A stretch of 39,376 nucleotides of DNA, from contig NZ_RXFS01000025.1 in NCBI RefSeq assembly GCF_003952185.1, positions 1-39,376 on the forward strand. The letters are read 5' to 3'. Numbering within the stretch: position 1 is the first letter of the stretch; each line of letters begins with the position of its first letter. The notes under the pieces were generated by a model. That model was not told where the DNA came from, did no database searches, and saw only the letters and a program-made list of their open reading frames with translations. Below, piece after piece: positions 1 to 15,172 of this stretch. The translations under genes were made by a program, and so were the position numbers. This DNA comes from Variovorax sp. 679 (GTDB lineage Bacteria > Pseudomonadota > Gammaproteobacteria > Burkholderiales > Burkholderiaceae_C).

Positions 1-17
1 AGCGCGAAGAGTACCGG

Positions 18-93
18 AGGGGTATAGCTCAATTGGCAGAGCGTCGGTCTCCAAAACCGAAGGTTGTAGGTTCGATTCCTACTGCCCCTGCCA
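18..93 (+). tRNA. trpT: tRNA-Trp (anticodon CCA)
   Basis: This 76-nt tRNA folds into a complete cloverleaf. The 7-bp acceptor stem AGGGGTA/TGCCCCT has one G-T wobble. The anticodon stem TCGGT/ACCGA carries the loop CTCCAAA with anticodon CCA at 51-53. The T-loop is TTCGATT and the 3' CCA is encoded (91-93). It decodes UGG. Its place just ahead of secE-nusG is the common proteobacterial arrangement (tuf, tRNA-Trp, secE, nusG); the tuf gene would lie upstream of the window. Confidence 0.98.
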
Positions 94-111
94 CTTAGGT
101 GGCACTCCGAA

Positions 112-136
112 AAGCCCGTCGCGTCCCGACGGGCTT
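112..136 (+). other. Hairpin between tRNA-Trp and secE
   Basis: A perfect 10-bp stem (AAGCCCGTCG with CGACGGGCTT) closes a 5-nt loop. No T-tract follows, so it does not qualify as a classical intrinsic terminator. It could be a processing boundary that frees the tRNA 3' end, or a partial terminator that lowers transcription into secE-nusG. Confidence 0.6.
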
Positions 137-195
137 CGGCGTCTCAAGAGACGCATTGAATTGAAGGCCTCAGGGTCACAGGAAATCAGCCGAAC

Positions 196-579
196 ATGGC
201 CACTTCTCAAATCGAAACCGTGAGCACCGGCGCCGACAAGGCCAAACTGGCCGTGGCGGTCGTGCTGGCAGTGGGCGCCATCGTGGCGTTCTATCTGCTG
301 TCGCGCCAAGGCTCGCTGGTGCAATGGGCTGCGCTGCTGGTCGGCTTGGCTGCAGCGGTGGCTGCTTTTGGCAGTTCGGAGAATGGCCGTCAGCTGTGGG
401 CTTTCGGTCGCGATTCCTGGCGCGAGGTCAAGAAGGTCGTCTGGCCGACCCGCAAGGAAGCGATGCAGATGACGGCCTATGTGTTTGCCTTCGTGGCGAT
501 CATGTCCGTCTTCCTCTGGCTCACCGACAAGACGCTCGAATGGGTGTTTTTCGACCTCATTTTGGGCTGGAGAAAATAA
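196..579 (+). CDS. secE: SecE, preprotein translocase subunit
   Basis: SecE is the small clamp subunit of the SecYEG channel in the inner membrane. The 127-residue protein has three hydrophobic segments (about 18-36, 43-60 and 91-115), the three-TM form also found in E. coli. The conserved amphipathic stretch before the last helix is present, with WREVKKVVWPTRKEA at about residues 75-89. CAGGAAA upstream is a reasonable ribosome binding site. Its stop codon directly abuts the ATG of nusG, so the pair is probably translationally coupled. The secE-nusG neighbourhood supports the call. Confidence 0.97.
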   Translation: MATSQIETVSTGADKAKLAVAVVLAVGAIVAFYLLSRQGSLVQWAALLVGLAAAVAAFGSSENGRQLWAFGRDSWREVKKVVWPTRKEAMQMTAYVFAFVAIMSVFLWLTDKTLEWVFFDLILGWRK

Positions 580-1191
580 ATGATCGACGACGCAGTTGAA
601 ACCACGCCGAGCGCGCCGGAGGAAGAAAACACCTCCGTGCTGGCTCCTGCCGCCAACCCTGATCTGCGTTGGTACGTGGTGCATGCCTATTCGGGCATGG
701 AGAAGGCCGTCGAGCGCAATATCACCGAGCGCATCAACCGCGCCGGCATGCAGGACAAGTTTGGTCGCATCCTGGTTCCGACCGAAGAAGTGGTCGAGAT
801 CAAGAACGGCCAGAAGCGCACCACCGAACGTCGCTTCTTCCCGGGTTACGTGCTGGTCGAGATGATCATGGACGACGAAAGCTGGCACCTGGTGAAGCAC
901 ACCAACAAGGTGACGGGTTTCGTGGGCGGCGCGAAGAACCGTCCGGCCCCGATCTCGCAGAAAGAGGTCGAGGACATCGTCAGCCAGATGCAGCAGGGCA
1001 CCGAGAAGCCGCGTCACAAGGTCGAGTTCACCGTCGGCGAATTCGTGCGCGTCAAGGAAGGCCCGTTCACCGACTTCAACGGCACTGTCGAGGAAGTCAA
1101 CTACGAGAAGAGCAAGGTCAGCGTGTCGGTCATGATTTTCGGCCGTGCGACGCCTGTGGAACTCGAATTCAGCCAGGTCGAGAAGACCTGA
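580..1191 (+). CDS. nusG: NusG, transcription elongation and termination factor
   Basis: NusG binds the RNA polymerase clamp helices through its N-terminal NGN domain and links transcription to Rho or to the ribosome through its C-terminal KOW domain. The 203-residue protein has a polar extension of about 28 residues, then the NGN domain starting RWYVVHAYSGMEKAVERNI and including FFPGYVLVEM. The KOW domain follows at about 148-200 with FTVGEFVRVKEGPFTDFNG. The E. coli protein is about 181 residues, so the extra length is the N-terminal extension. The start follows the secE stop with no gap, and TGGAGA inside the secE end serves as its ribosome binding site. Confidence 0.97.
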   Translation: MIDDAVETTPSAPEEENTSVLAPAANPDLRWYVVHAYSGMEKAVERNITERINRAGMQDKFGRILVPTEEVVEIKNGQKRTTERRFFPGYVLVEMIMDDESWHLVKHTNKVTGFVGGAKNRPAPISQKEVEDIVSQMQQGTEKPRHKVEFTVGEFVRVKEGPFTDFNGTVEEVNYEKSKVSVSVMIFGRATPVELEFSQVEKT

Positions 1192-1281
1192 CGACCCGCC
1201 GGCCTTCGGGGCGGCGTTACTGTTTCCGGCTGCGCGTTGTCCGACTCGGCGCGCGGCCTTGATCGAAGAGTCGTTTAACCC

Positions 1282-1319
1282 CGGGGAGCCTCGGCCGCAA
1301 GCCGAGGCGATATCACCCG
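1282..1319 (+). promoter_or_regulatory. Candidate L1-binding site in the rplKA leader
   Basis: A two-tier hairpin sits just ahead of the rplK ribosome binding site (AAGGAG, 1321-1326). The lower helix is CGGG/CCCG (1282-1285 with 1316-1319). The upper helix is GCCTCGGC/GCCGAGGC (1288-1295 with 1301-1308). They are separated by an asymmetric loop, GA on one side and GATATCA on the other. L1 is known to repress the L11 operon by binding a leader that mimics its 23S rRNA site, which also has two helices around an asymmetric purine-rich loop. Position and shape fit; the assignment is inference. Confidence 0.55.
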
Positions 1320-1334
1320 CAAGGAGCAAAAAGC

Positions 1335-1766
1335 ATGGCGAAAAAAATCGTCGGCTTCATCAAGCTGCAAGTGCCAGCTGGTAAGGCCAACCCGTCCCCG
1401 CCGATCGGTCCCGCACTCGGTCAGCGCGGTCTGAACATCATGGAATTCTGCAAGGCGTTCAACGCTCAGACGCAGAGCTACGAGCCGGGTCTGGCGCTGC
1501 CGGTGGTCATCACCGCGTTCGCCGACAAGAGCTTCACCTTCATCATCAAGTCGCCGCCGGCTGGCGTCCTGATCAAGAAGGCCATCAAGCTCGAGAAGGG
1601 TTCCGCACGTCCGCACACCGACAAGGTCGGCAAGATCACGCGCGCCCAGCTCGAAGAAATCGCAAAGACCAAGATGAAGGACCTGACCGCCGCCGACATG
1701 GACGCCGCGGTTCGCACCATCGCTGGTACGGCCCGTTCGATGGGCGTGAATGTGGAGGGCGTGTAA
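1335..1766 (+). CDS. rplK: 50S ribosomal protein L11
   Basis: L11 binds the GTPase-associated region of 23S rRNA at the base of the L7/L12 stalk. The 143-residue length matches the family. The N-terminal domain has KLQVPAGKANPSPPIGPALG at about residues 10-29, with the proline-rich hinge. The C-terminal RNA-binding domain ends in RSMGVNVEG. A strong AAGGAG ribosome binding site precedes the ATG. It is directly followed by rplA, forming the L11-L1 unit that L1 normally autoregulates. Confidence 0.98.
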   Translation: MAKKIVGFIKLQVPAGKANPSPPIGPALGQRGLNIMEFCKAFNAQTQSYEPGLALPVVITAFADKSFTFIIKSPPAGVLIKKAIKLEKGSARPHTDKVGKITRAQLEEIAKTKMKDLTAADMDAAVRTIAGTARSMGVNVEGV

Positions 1767-2465
1767 ATGTCCAAGATCACCAAGAAGCAGAAGTCGCTCG
1801 AAGGCAAGGTCGACAGCACCAAGCTGTACCCGCTGGCTGACGCGATCAATATCGTCAAGGAAGCCGCTACCGCCAAGTTCGACGAATCGATCGACGTGGC
1901 CGTGCAGCTCGGCATCGATGCGAAGAAGTCGGACCAGGTCGTGCGTGGCGCCGTCGTGCTGCCCAACGGCACCGGCAAGACCAAGCGCGTCGCCGTGTTC
2001 GCCCAGGGCGCCAAGGCTGAAGAAGCCAAGGCCGCCGGCGCCGACATCGTCGGCATGGACGACCTGGCTGCCATGGTCAAGGCTGGCGACATGCCTTTCG
2101 ACGTCGTGATCGCTGCCCCCGACGCAATGCGCGTCGTCGGTACGCTCGGTCAGATCCTCGGCCCGCGCGGCCTGATGCCTAACCCCAAGGTTGGCACGGT
2201 GACCCCGGACGTCGCCACGGCTGTGAAGAACGCCAAGGCCGGCCAGGTTCAGTTCCGCGTCGACAAGGCCGGCATCGTGCACGGCACGATCGGCCGTCGC
2301 TCGTTCGACAACGACAAGCTGCAAGGCAACCTCGCCGCGCTGATCGACGCTCTGGTCAAGGCCAAGCCCGCGACCAGCAAGGGCGTGTACCTGCGCAAGG
2401 TGGCTGTGTCGTCGACCATGGGTCTGGGTGTCCGCGTGGACACGCAAACCATCTCGGCGAGCTAA
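1767..2465 (+). CDS. rplA: 50S ribosomal protein L1
   Basis: L1 forms the mobile L1 stalk near the E site and is the translational repressor of its own operon. The 232-residue length is typical. Recognisable segments are DVAVQLGIDAKKSDQVVRG (about 51-69), the GPRGLMPNPKVGTVT motif (about 132-146) and KGVYLRKVAVSSTMG near the C-terminus. The ATG follows the rplK stop directly and GGAGGG at the end of rplK is the ribosome binding site, so the two genes are coupled. Confidence 0.98.
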   Translation: MSKITKKQKSLEGKVDSTKLYPLADAINIVKEAATAKFDESIDVAVQLGIDAKKSDQVVRGAVVLPNGTGKTKRVAVFAQGAKAEEAKAAGADIVGMDDLAAMVKAGDMPFDVVIAAPDAMRVVGTLGQILGPRGLMPNPKVGTVTPDVATAVKNAKAGQVQFRVDKAGIVHGTIGRRSFDNDKLQGNLAALIDALVKAKPATSKGVYLRKVAVSSTMGLGVRVDTQTISAS

Positions 2466-2719
2466 AGAGATTTGCTCCACCTCGCAAGGGTGGAGCGGAT
2501 GTGGTGGGTCGCGGCGGCTTCGGTTGCCGCGGGCCATCCAAGACCGCTGGTGTGCAGGGTGCTGCACTTAAACGCCGGACCTTCCTGTCCGGTATCCAGC
2601 GCAGATGGCGATCCCACTGCAAGGAATCAAGGAATTCGGTTTTTTGTTCCTGACAGTTGGTCGCTGCATGAAGCGCGATCCAAGGCCCCGGCCGACGATC
2701 GCATTTAAAGGAGTAGACC
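2466..2719 (+). promoter_or_regulatory. Structured leader of rplJL (L10-leader type)
   Basis: The 254-nt gap before rplJ is dense in hairpins. They are GCTCCACC/GGTGGAGC (2474-2481 with 2489-2496); CGCGGCGGC and GTTGCCGCG around a TTCG tetraloop (2510-2531); GTGCAG/CTGCAC around GGTG (2552-2567); and CCGGAC/GTCCGG around a 6-nt loop (2575-2592). The A-rich segment 2621-2651 can form a weaker AGGAA/TTCCT hairpin whose loop contains six T (2640-2645). Leaders of this kind bind the L10-L12 complex and repress rplJL translation; I did not align it to the L10-leader consensus. A promoter for rplJL may also lie here. Confidence 0.65.
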
Positions 2720-3256
2720 TTGAGTCTGAATCGCAGTGAGAAAGAAGCGGTCATCAATGATGTGACCAGCCTCGCCGCAAAAGCTCAAACGCTCGTGATG
2801 GCGGAATACCGTGGCATCACGGTTGCCGACATGACCAAACTGCGCAACGAAGCGCGCAGCAAGGGTGTGAGCCTGAATGTTCTGAAGAACACTCTGGCCC
2901 GCCGTGCTGTCGCTGGTAGCCCGTTTGAGATCGTCGGCGACCAGATGACCGGCCCGCTGATCTACGGCTTCTCCGAAGACGCTGTGGCCGCCGCCAAGGT
3001 GGTGGCCGATTTCGCGAAGACCAACGACAAGCTGGTCATTCGCGGCGGCGCCTTCGGTGGCAAGGCCCTGGACGTCGACGGCGTGAAGCAACTGGCCAAC
3101 ATCCCTTCGAAGGAAGTTCTGTTGTCGCAGCTGCTGGGCTTGATGCAATCCCCGATCTCTCGTACCGCCCGCGTGCTCGCGGCGCTGGCCGAGAAGCGCG
3201 GTGGTGGCGAAGCTGCACCCGTCGCCGATGCACCGGCAGAAGCACAGGCAGCTTGA
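2720..3256 (+). CDS. rplJ: 50S ribosomal protein L10
   Basis: L10 anchors the L7/L12 dimers to the ribosome and, as the L10-L12 complex, represses its own mRNA. The 178-residue protein begins SLNRSEKEAVINDV and contains the conserved AEYRGITVADMTKLR (about 29-43) and LKNTLARRAV segments. The Ala-rich C-terminal helix is where L12 dimers dock. The start codon is TTG at 2720, chosen because the family N-terminus begins there and AAAGGAG (2707-2713) is correctly spaced. The rare start codon may help tune expression together with the structured leader. Confidence 0.97.
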   Translation: MSLNRSEKEAVINDVTSLAAKAQTLVMAEYRGITVADMTKLRNEARSKGVSLNVLKNTLARRAVAGSPFEIVGDQMTGPLIYGFSEDAVAAAKVVADFAKTNDKLVIRGGAFGGKALDVDGVKQLANIPSKEVLLSQLLGLMQSPISRTARVLAALAEKRGGGEAAPVADAPAEAQAA

Positions 3257-3301
3257 GCTGCCTGCGTTTGAAACATTCAACCCAATTGTTAGGAAACAAA
3301 A

Positions 3302-3679
<378 letters not shown>

Positions 3680-3695
3680 TTCAGACCCCCTGGAG

Positions 3696-3796
3696 GGCTG
3701 GAGGTGCCTGAAAAGGCCCTCCAGCCTTTGCCGCTTTCAGAGCGCACTCAAAAGCCGGCTCGTTGCCGGCTTTCCCGGAGACCCGAAGGGCTCCGG
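3696..3796 (+). promoter_or_regulatory. Three tandem hairpins between rplL and rpoB (attenuator/processing region)
   Basis: Three strong hairpins follow rplL. The first (3696-3726) is GGCTGGAGG, a bulged T, GCCT, a GAAA tetraloop, AGGC and CCTCCAGCC, followed by only TTT. The second (3751-3773) is AAAGCCGGC/GCCGGCTTT around TCGTT. The third (3775-3796) is CCGGAG/CTCCGG with an inner CCC/GGG. In E. coli the same gap holds a partial terminator and an RNase III site that set the ratio of L7/L12 to RNA polymerase. The same role is inferred here. The remaining 179 nt up to rpoB show no further clear signal. Confidence 0.7.
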
Positions 3797-3975
3797 AAAA
3801 GCCAAGACGAGTCGGGATTTTTGAGTGTCTTCTGACCCCGACTGCAGAAGACCCCTTGGTTCGGGCGATGTGCAACGCATCGCTGTCCGCCAACGGCTGG
3901 TAGTGGCCAGCCGCCAAGCAGTGGTGCTCCGGCACTGCTGACAAGTCGCTGAAGATCTCAAGCACCGGAGCTCTC

Positions 3976-8100
<4,125 letters not shown>

Positions 8101-8121
8101 TTTGAAAAGGGAAAGAGTCTT

Positions 8122-12357
<4,236 letters not shown>

Positions 12358-12390
12358 CTGGTTAGCATCACCGGCCATGACCGGTACACC

Positions 12391-12426
12391 ACGCCCCCCG
12401 ACCGCCCCCGGTTGGGGGGCGTTTTT
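12391..12426 (+). terminator. Rho-independent terminator after rpoC
   Basis: A 13-bp stem (ACGCCCCCCGACC with GGTTGGGGGGCGT, one G-T pair) closes a 6-nt C-rich loop. It is followed directly by TTTTCTTT. This is a textbook intrinsic terminator and marks the end of the ribosomal-protein/rpoBC transcription unit. Confidence 0.93.
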
Positions 12427-12458
12427 CTTTGTGTTTGCATGATGAGGCGTTGTCGTCG

Positions 12459-13067
12459 ATGAGCGTGTTGCCCGAATCGCTGGCCAGCTGGATCGTGATT
12501 GCGGTCCTGCTGTTCTGGTTTGTCGGTGCCTACAACCGGCTGGTGCGCCTGCGCGCGGCCGTGTTGCAGGCCTATGGCCTGCTCGATGCGGCGCTGGGCA
12601 AGCAGCTGGATTTCGTGGAGGCCAGCATCGCGGCCGGGCCGCAGCCCGAGGTCGCGCCGACCGGCGAATCGCTGTCGTCCGTCGCTCCGCTGCGCGCGGC
12701 AACCACGCAGCTCTCGACGCTGCTGGGGGCGACCCGGCTGCATCCCCTGGACGTCGGCGGCATGGCCGCGCTGGCTACCGCGCTGCAGGTCTGGATCGGC
12801 GCCTGGCGGCGCCAGCATCCCGACCAGGTGACTGTGTTCGATGCAGACGGAACGCTGTCGCGGCCCGCGCAGCTTCAGGCCGGCGTGGCGGCCGCGGTTC
12901 CCGGCGCCGTCGAGCCGATCGGCTGGCCCGAGCCCTCGGCCGCAGCCGAAATCGCGCGAAGCCAGTTCAACCAGGCGGTGGCGCACTACAACGCCGCGAT
13001 TGCGCAGTTTCCAGCGGTGCTGGTGGCATGGGCCGTGCGTCTGCGTCCGGCCGCGCCGTTGCTCTGA
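12459..13067 (+). CDS. LemA-like membrane protein
   Basis: The 202-residue protein has one N-terminal transmembrane segment (about 10-28). It is followed by GAYNRLVRLRAAVLQAYGLLD, close to the LemA-family start (YNxLVRLRNxVxxAW). The C-terminus has QFNQAVAHYNAAIAQFPAVL, matching the YNxAVxxYNxxIxxFP block of LemA. The middle is Ala/Pro-rich and diverged. LemA proteins are membrane-anchored helical bundles of unclear function. I chose ATG 12459 because the upstream in-frame TTG (12429) lies in the T-run of the rpoC terminator. It stands alone between rpoC and rsmB. Confidence 0.7.
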   Translation: MSVLPESLASWIVIAVLLFWFVGAYNRLVRLRAAVLQAYGLLDAALGKQLDFVEASIAAGPQPEVAPTGESLSSVAPLRAATTQLSTLLGATRLHPLDVGGMAALATALQVWIGAWRRQHPDQVTVFDADGTLSRPAQLQAGVAAAVPGAVEPIGWPEPSAAAEIARSQFNQAVAHYNAAIAQFPAVLVAWAVRLRPAAPLL

Positions 13068-13121
13068 AACGGAGCGCCCGGCGCGCTTTCGCCTTCGTCT
13101 CTTCCTCTTTCCATGCACGAA

Positions 13122-13140
13122 GTCCGGCCTTTGGCCGGAC
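13122..13140 (+). other. Hairpin between the lemA-like gene and rsmB
   Basis: A perfect 8-bp stem (GTCCGGCC/GGCCGGAC) closes a TTT loop. No T-tract follows it. It ends 18 nt before the proposed rsmB start, so it could be a weak terminator for the upstream gene or a leader structure for rsmB. Confidence 0.5.
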
Positions 13141-13158
13141 CGTTACCATCGCCCCAAC

Positions 13159-14547
13159 TTGCCAGAACTACCTTCCGACCCTTCCCGCAGCGGCCACGGC
13201 GACGCGCCGCCGCTGCAACAACCTCCGCTCTGGCGCCAGCTGCAATTGACTGCGGTGGCGCTGGCGTCGATCCGTGCCGGCACATCGGGCTCGGTGGCCT
13301 TCGAGGCCGTCGAGCCCGCGTTGCGGCCCGGCGTGCAGGCGCTCGGCTTTCAGGTGCTGCGCTGGCTCGGCCGCGCCGAGGCCCTGCGTCGCCATTTGGC
13401 CAAGCGCACGCCGCCGCCCCTTCCCGATGCGCTGCTGTGCACCGCGCTGGCGCTGGCGTGGGACGCCGACCATGCGCCCTACGAGCCCTTCACGCTGGTC
13501 GACCAGGCCGTCGAGGCCGCCAAGCGCAACCCCGCCACGCGGGCGCAGGCCAGCTTCATCAACGCCTGCCTGCGGCGCTTCCTGCGCGAGCGCGACGAGC
13601 TCGTGGCCGCCACCGACTCCGAACCCGTCGCGCAATGGAACCATCCGCGCTGGTGGATCGAGCGCCTCAAGCGCGACCATCCGCGCGAGTGGCAGCGTGT
13701 GCTGGGCGCTGACAACGCGCAGGCGCCGATGACGCTGCGCGTCAACGCCCGGAAATCGACCGCGGCCTCTTACTTGACCGAACTGGAGGCGGCGGGCCTC
13801 GGCGCGACGCGCGTGGGCCCCAGCGGCCTGCAGCTGACGCGCGCGCGCCCCGTGCAACAACTGCCCGGTTTTGCCGACGGCGCTTGCTCGGTGCAGGATG
13901 CCGCCGCGCAGATGGCCGCGCCGCTGCTGCTCGAAGGCCTTCTGCCGACCAAGCCCGGTGCGGCGCCGCTGCGCGTGCTCGACGCCTGCGCCGCTCCCGG
14001 CGGCAAGACCGCGCACCTGCTCGAAATGGCGAGCCCCGGCGCGATCGACGTCACGGCGCTGGAAGTCGACGCCGTCCGCAGCCGCCGCATCGATGAAACC
14101 CTGGGCCGCCTCGGGCTCGAAGCCAGGGTGCTCGTTGCCGACGCGGCGCGCCCGGCCCAGTGGTGGGACGGCACGCCCTTCGACGCGATCCTGCTCGACG
14201 CCCCCTGCACCGCCTCGGGCATCGTGAGGCGCCACCCCGACGTGCGCTGGCTGCGCCGCGAAAGCGACACCGCCCAACTCGCCGCCCAGCAGGCAGCTCT
14301 GCTGGCCGCGCTCTGGCCACTCGTGCGACCCGGTGGCCGGCTCCTTTACTGCACTTGCTCCGTGTTCCGCGAAGAGGGCTCGCAACAAATTGATGCGTTT
14401 CTTGTACACAACACCAACGCACGATTGCTGCCATCGCCGGGCCATTTGCTGCCCCAAAGCGGGTCGAATGCCCGTGGCGTCCCGGACAATGCCTCTGGTG
14501 ACCACGACGGCTTCTTCTACGCTCTGCTCGAAAAGCGTCCGCAGTGA
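13159..14547 (+). CDS. rsmB: RsmB, 16S rRNA (cytosine-967-C5) methyltransferase
   Basis: RsmB makes m5C967 in 16S rRNA using S-adenosylmethionine. From a TTG start at 13159 it is 462 residues. A NusB-like RNA-binding domain (about 15-165) is followed by the Rossmann methyltransferase domain. Motif I is DACAAPGGKTAHLLEM (about 275). Motif IV is LLDAPCTASGIVRRHPD, with Cys350. The catalytic motif is YCTCS, with the nucleophile Cys400. The start is uncertain: no ribosome binding site is visible and the frame stays open upstream to 12841. The 3' end overlaps the DUF4390 gene. Confidence 0.9.
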   Translation: MPELPSDPSRSGHGDAPPLQQPPLWRQLQLTAVALASIRAGTSGSVAFEAVEPALRPGVQALGFQVLRWLGRAEALRRHLAKRTPPPLPDALLCTALALAWDADHAPYEPFTLVDQAVEAAKRNPATRAQASFINACLRRFLRERDELVAATDSEPVAQWNHPRWWIERLKRDHPREWQRVLGADNAQAPMTLRVNARKSTAASYLTELEAAGLGATRVGPSGLQLTRARPVQQLPGFADGACSVQDAAAQMAAPLLLEGLLPTKPGAAPLRVLDACAAPGGKTAHLLEMASPGAIDVTALEVDAVRSRRIDETLGRLGLEARVLVADAARPAQWWDGTPFDAILLDAPCTASGIVRRHPDVRWLRRESDTAQLAAQQAALLAALWPLVRPGGRLLYCTCSVFREEGSQQIDAFLVHNTNARLLPSPGHLLPQSGSNARGVPDNASGDHDGFFYALLEKRPQ

Positions 14548-15172
14548 GCGACGGCGCTGGCTGGTCCTGTCGTTGCCCGTCCTGCTCTGGATCTGGGCGA
14601 TATGGATGGCCTGCCTGCCCGCTCCGGCGTCCGCACAGGGCCGCACCAGTGCGTCGATCACCCAGATGCGCCTGGAGCAGTCCGACGACGGCATCTATTT
14701 CACCGCCGCCGTGCAGTTCGAGCTGCCCTCGCTCGTGGAAGAGGTGCTCGACAAGGGCATCGCCATCTATTTCGTGGCCGAGGCCGAGCTCTTCCAGGAG
14801 CGCTGGTACTGGACAGACCGCAAGGTCGCCCAGGTCACGCGCCACATGCGGCTGGCCTACCAGCCGCTCACCCGGCGCTGGAGGCTCAACGTGTCGGCGG
14901 CACCGATGACCGGCGCGGCGGGCCTGGGCATCTCGCTGAACCAGAATTTCGACACCCTCGGCGACGCGCTCGACGCCATCAAGCGTGTCGGCCGCCTGCG
15001 CATGGGTGACGTGGCCGAGATCGGCGACGACCCGCAGCAGCAGGTCATGTTCCGCTTCCGGCTCGACACCTCGCAGCTGCCGCGCCCGTTCCAGATCGGC
15101 GTGGTCGGGCAGTCCGACTGGAACATCGCCGTCGAGCGCACCGCGCGGCTTCCGGTGGAGAAGCAGAAGTGA
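14489..15172 (+). CDS. DUF4390 secreted or membrane-anchored protein
   Basis: This protein of about 227 residues has a long basic N-terminal region, then a hydrophobic segment (WLVLSLPVLLWIWAIWMAC, about 26-44) ending in APASA, a likely signal peptide or anchor. The rest is a beta-rich domain with IYFTAAVQFELP, ERWYWTDRK and GLGISLNQNFDTLGDALDAI, which I recognise as the DUF4390 family found between rsmB and ntrY in betaproteobacteria. Its function is unknown. ATG 14489 overlaps rsmB by 59 nt; ATG 14468 is an alternative. The stop overlaps the ntrY GTG by 4 nt, so the two are translationally coupled, which suggests a role in sensing with NtrY. Confidence 0.8.
   Translation: MPLVTTTASSTLCSKSVRSERRRWLVLSLPVLLWIWAIWMACLPAPASAQGRTSASITQMRLEQSDDGIYFTAAVQFELPSLVEEVLDKGIAIYFVAEAELFQERWYWTDRKVAQVTRHMRLAYQPLTRRWRLNVSAAPMTGAAGLGISLNQNFDTLGDALDAIKRVGRLRMGDVAEIGDDPQQQVMFRFRLDTSQLPRPFQIGVVGQSDWNIAVERTARLPVEKQK

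Noticed and set aside
112..136. Intrinsic terminator after tRNA-Trp
   Set aside because: The stem is strong but no T-tract follows, so it is listed only as a hairpin.
12429..12458. Upstream TTG start for the LemA-like gene
   Set aside because: It lies in the T-run of the rpoC terminator and has no ribosome binding site.
12841..13158. N-terminal extension of RsmB back to ATG 12841
   Set aside because: It would overlap the LemA-like gene and add about 106 residues foreign to the family.
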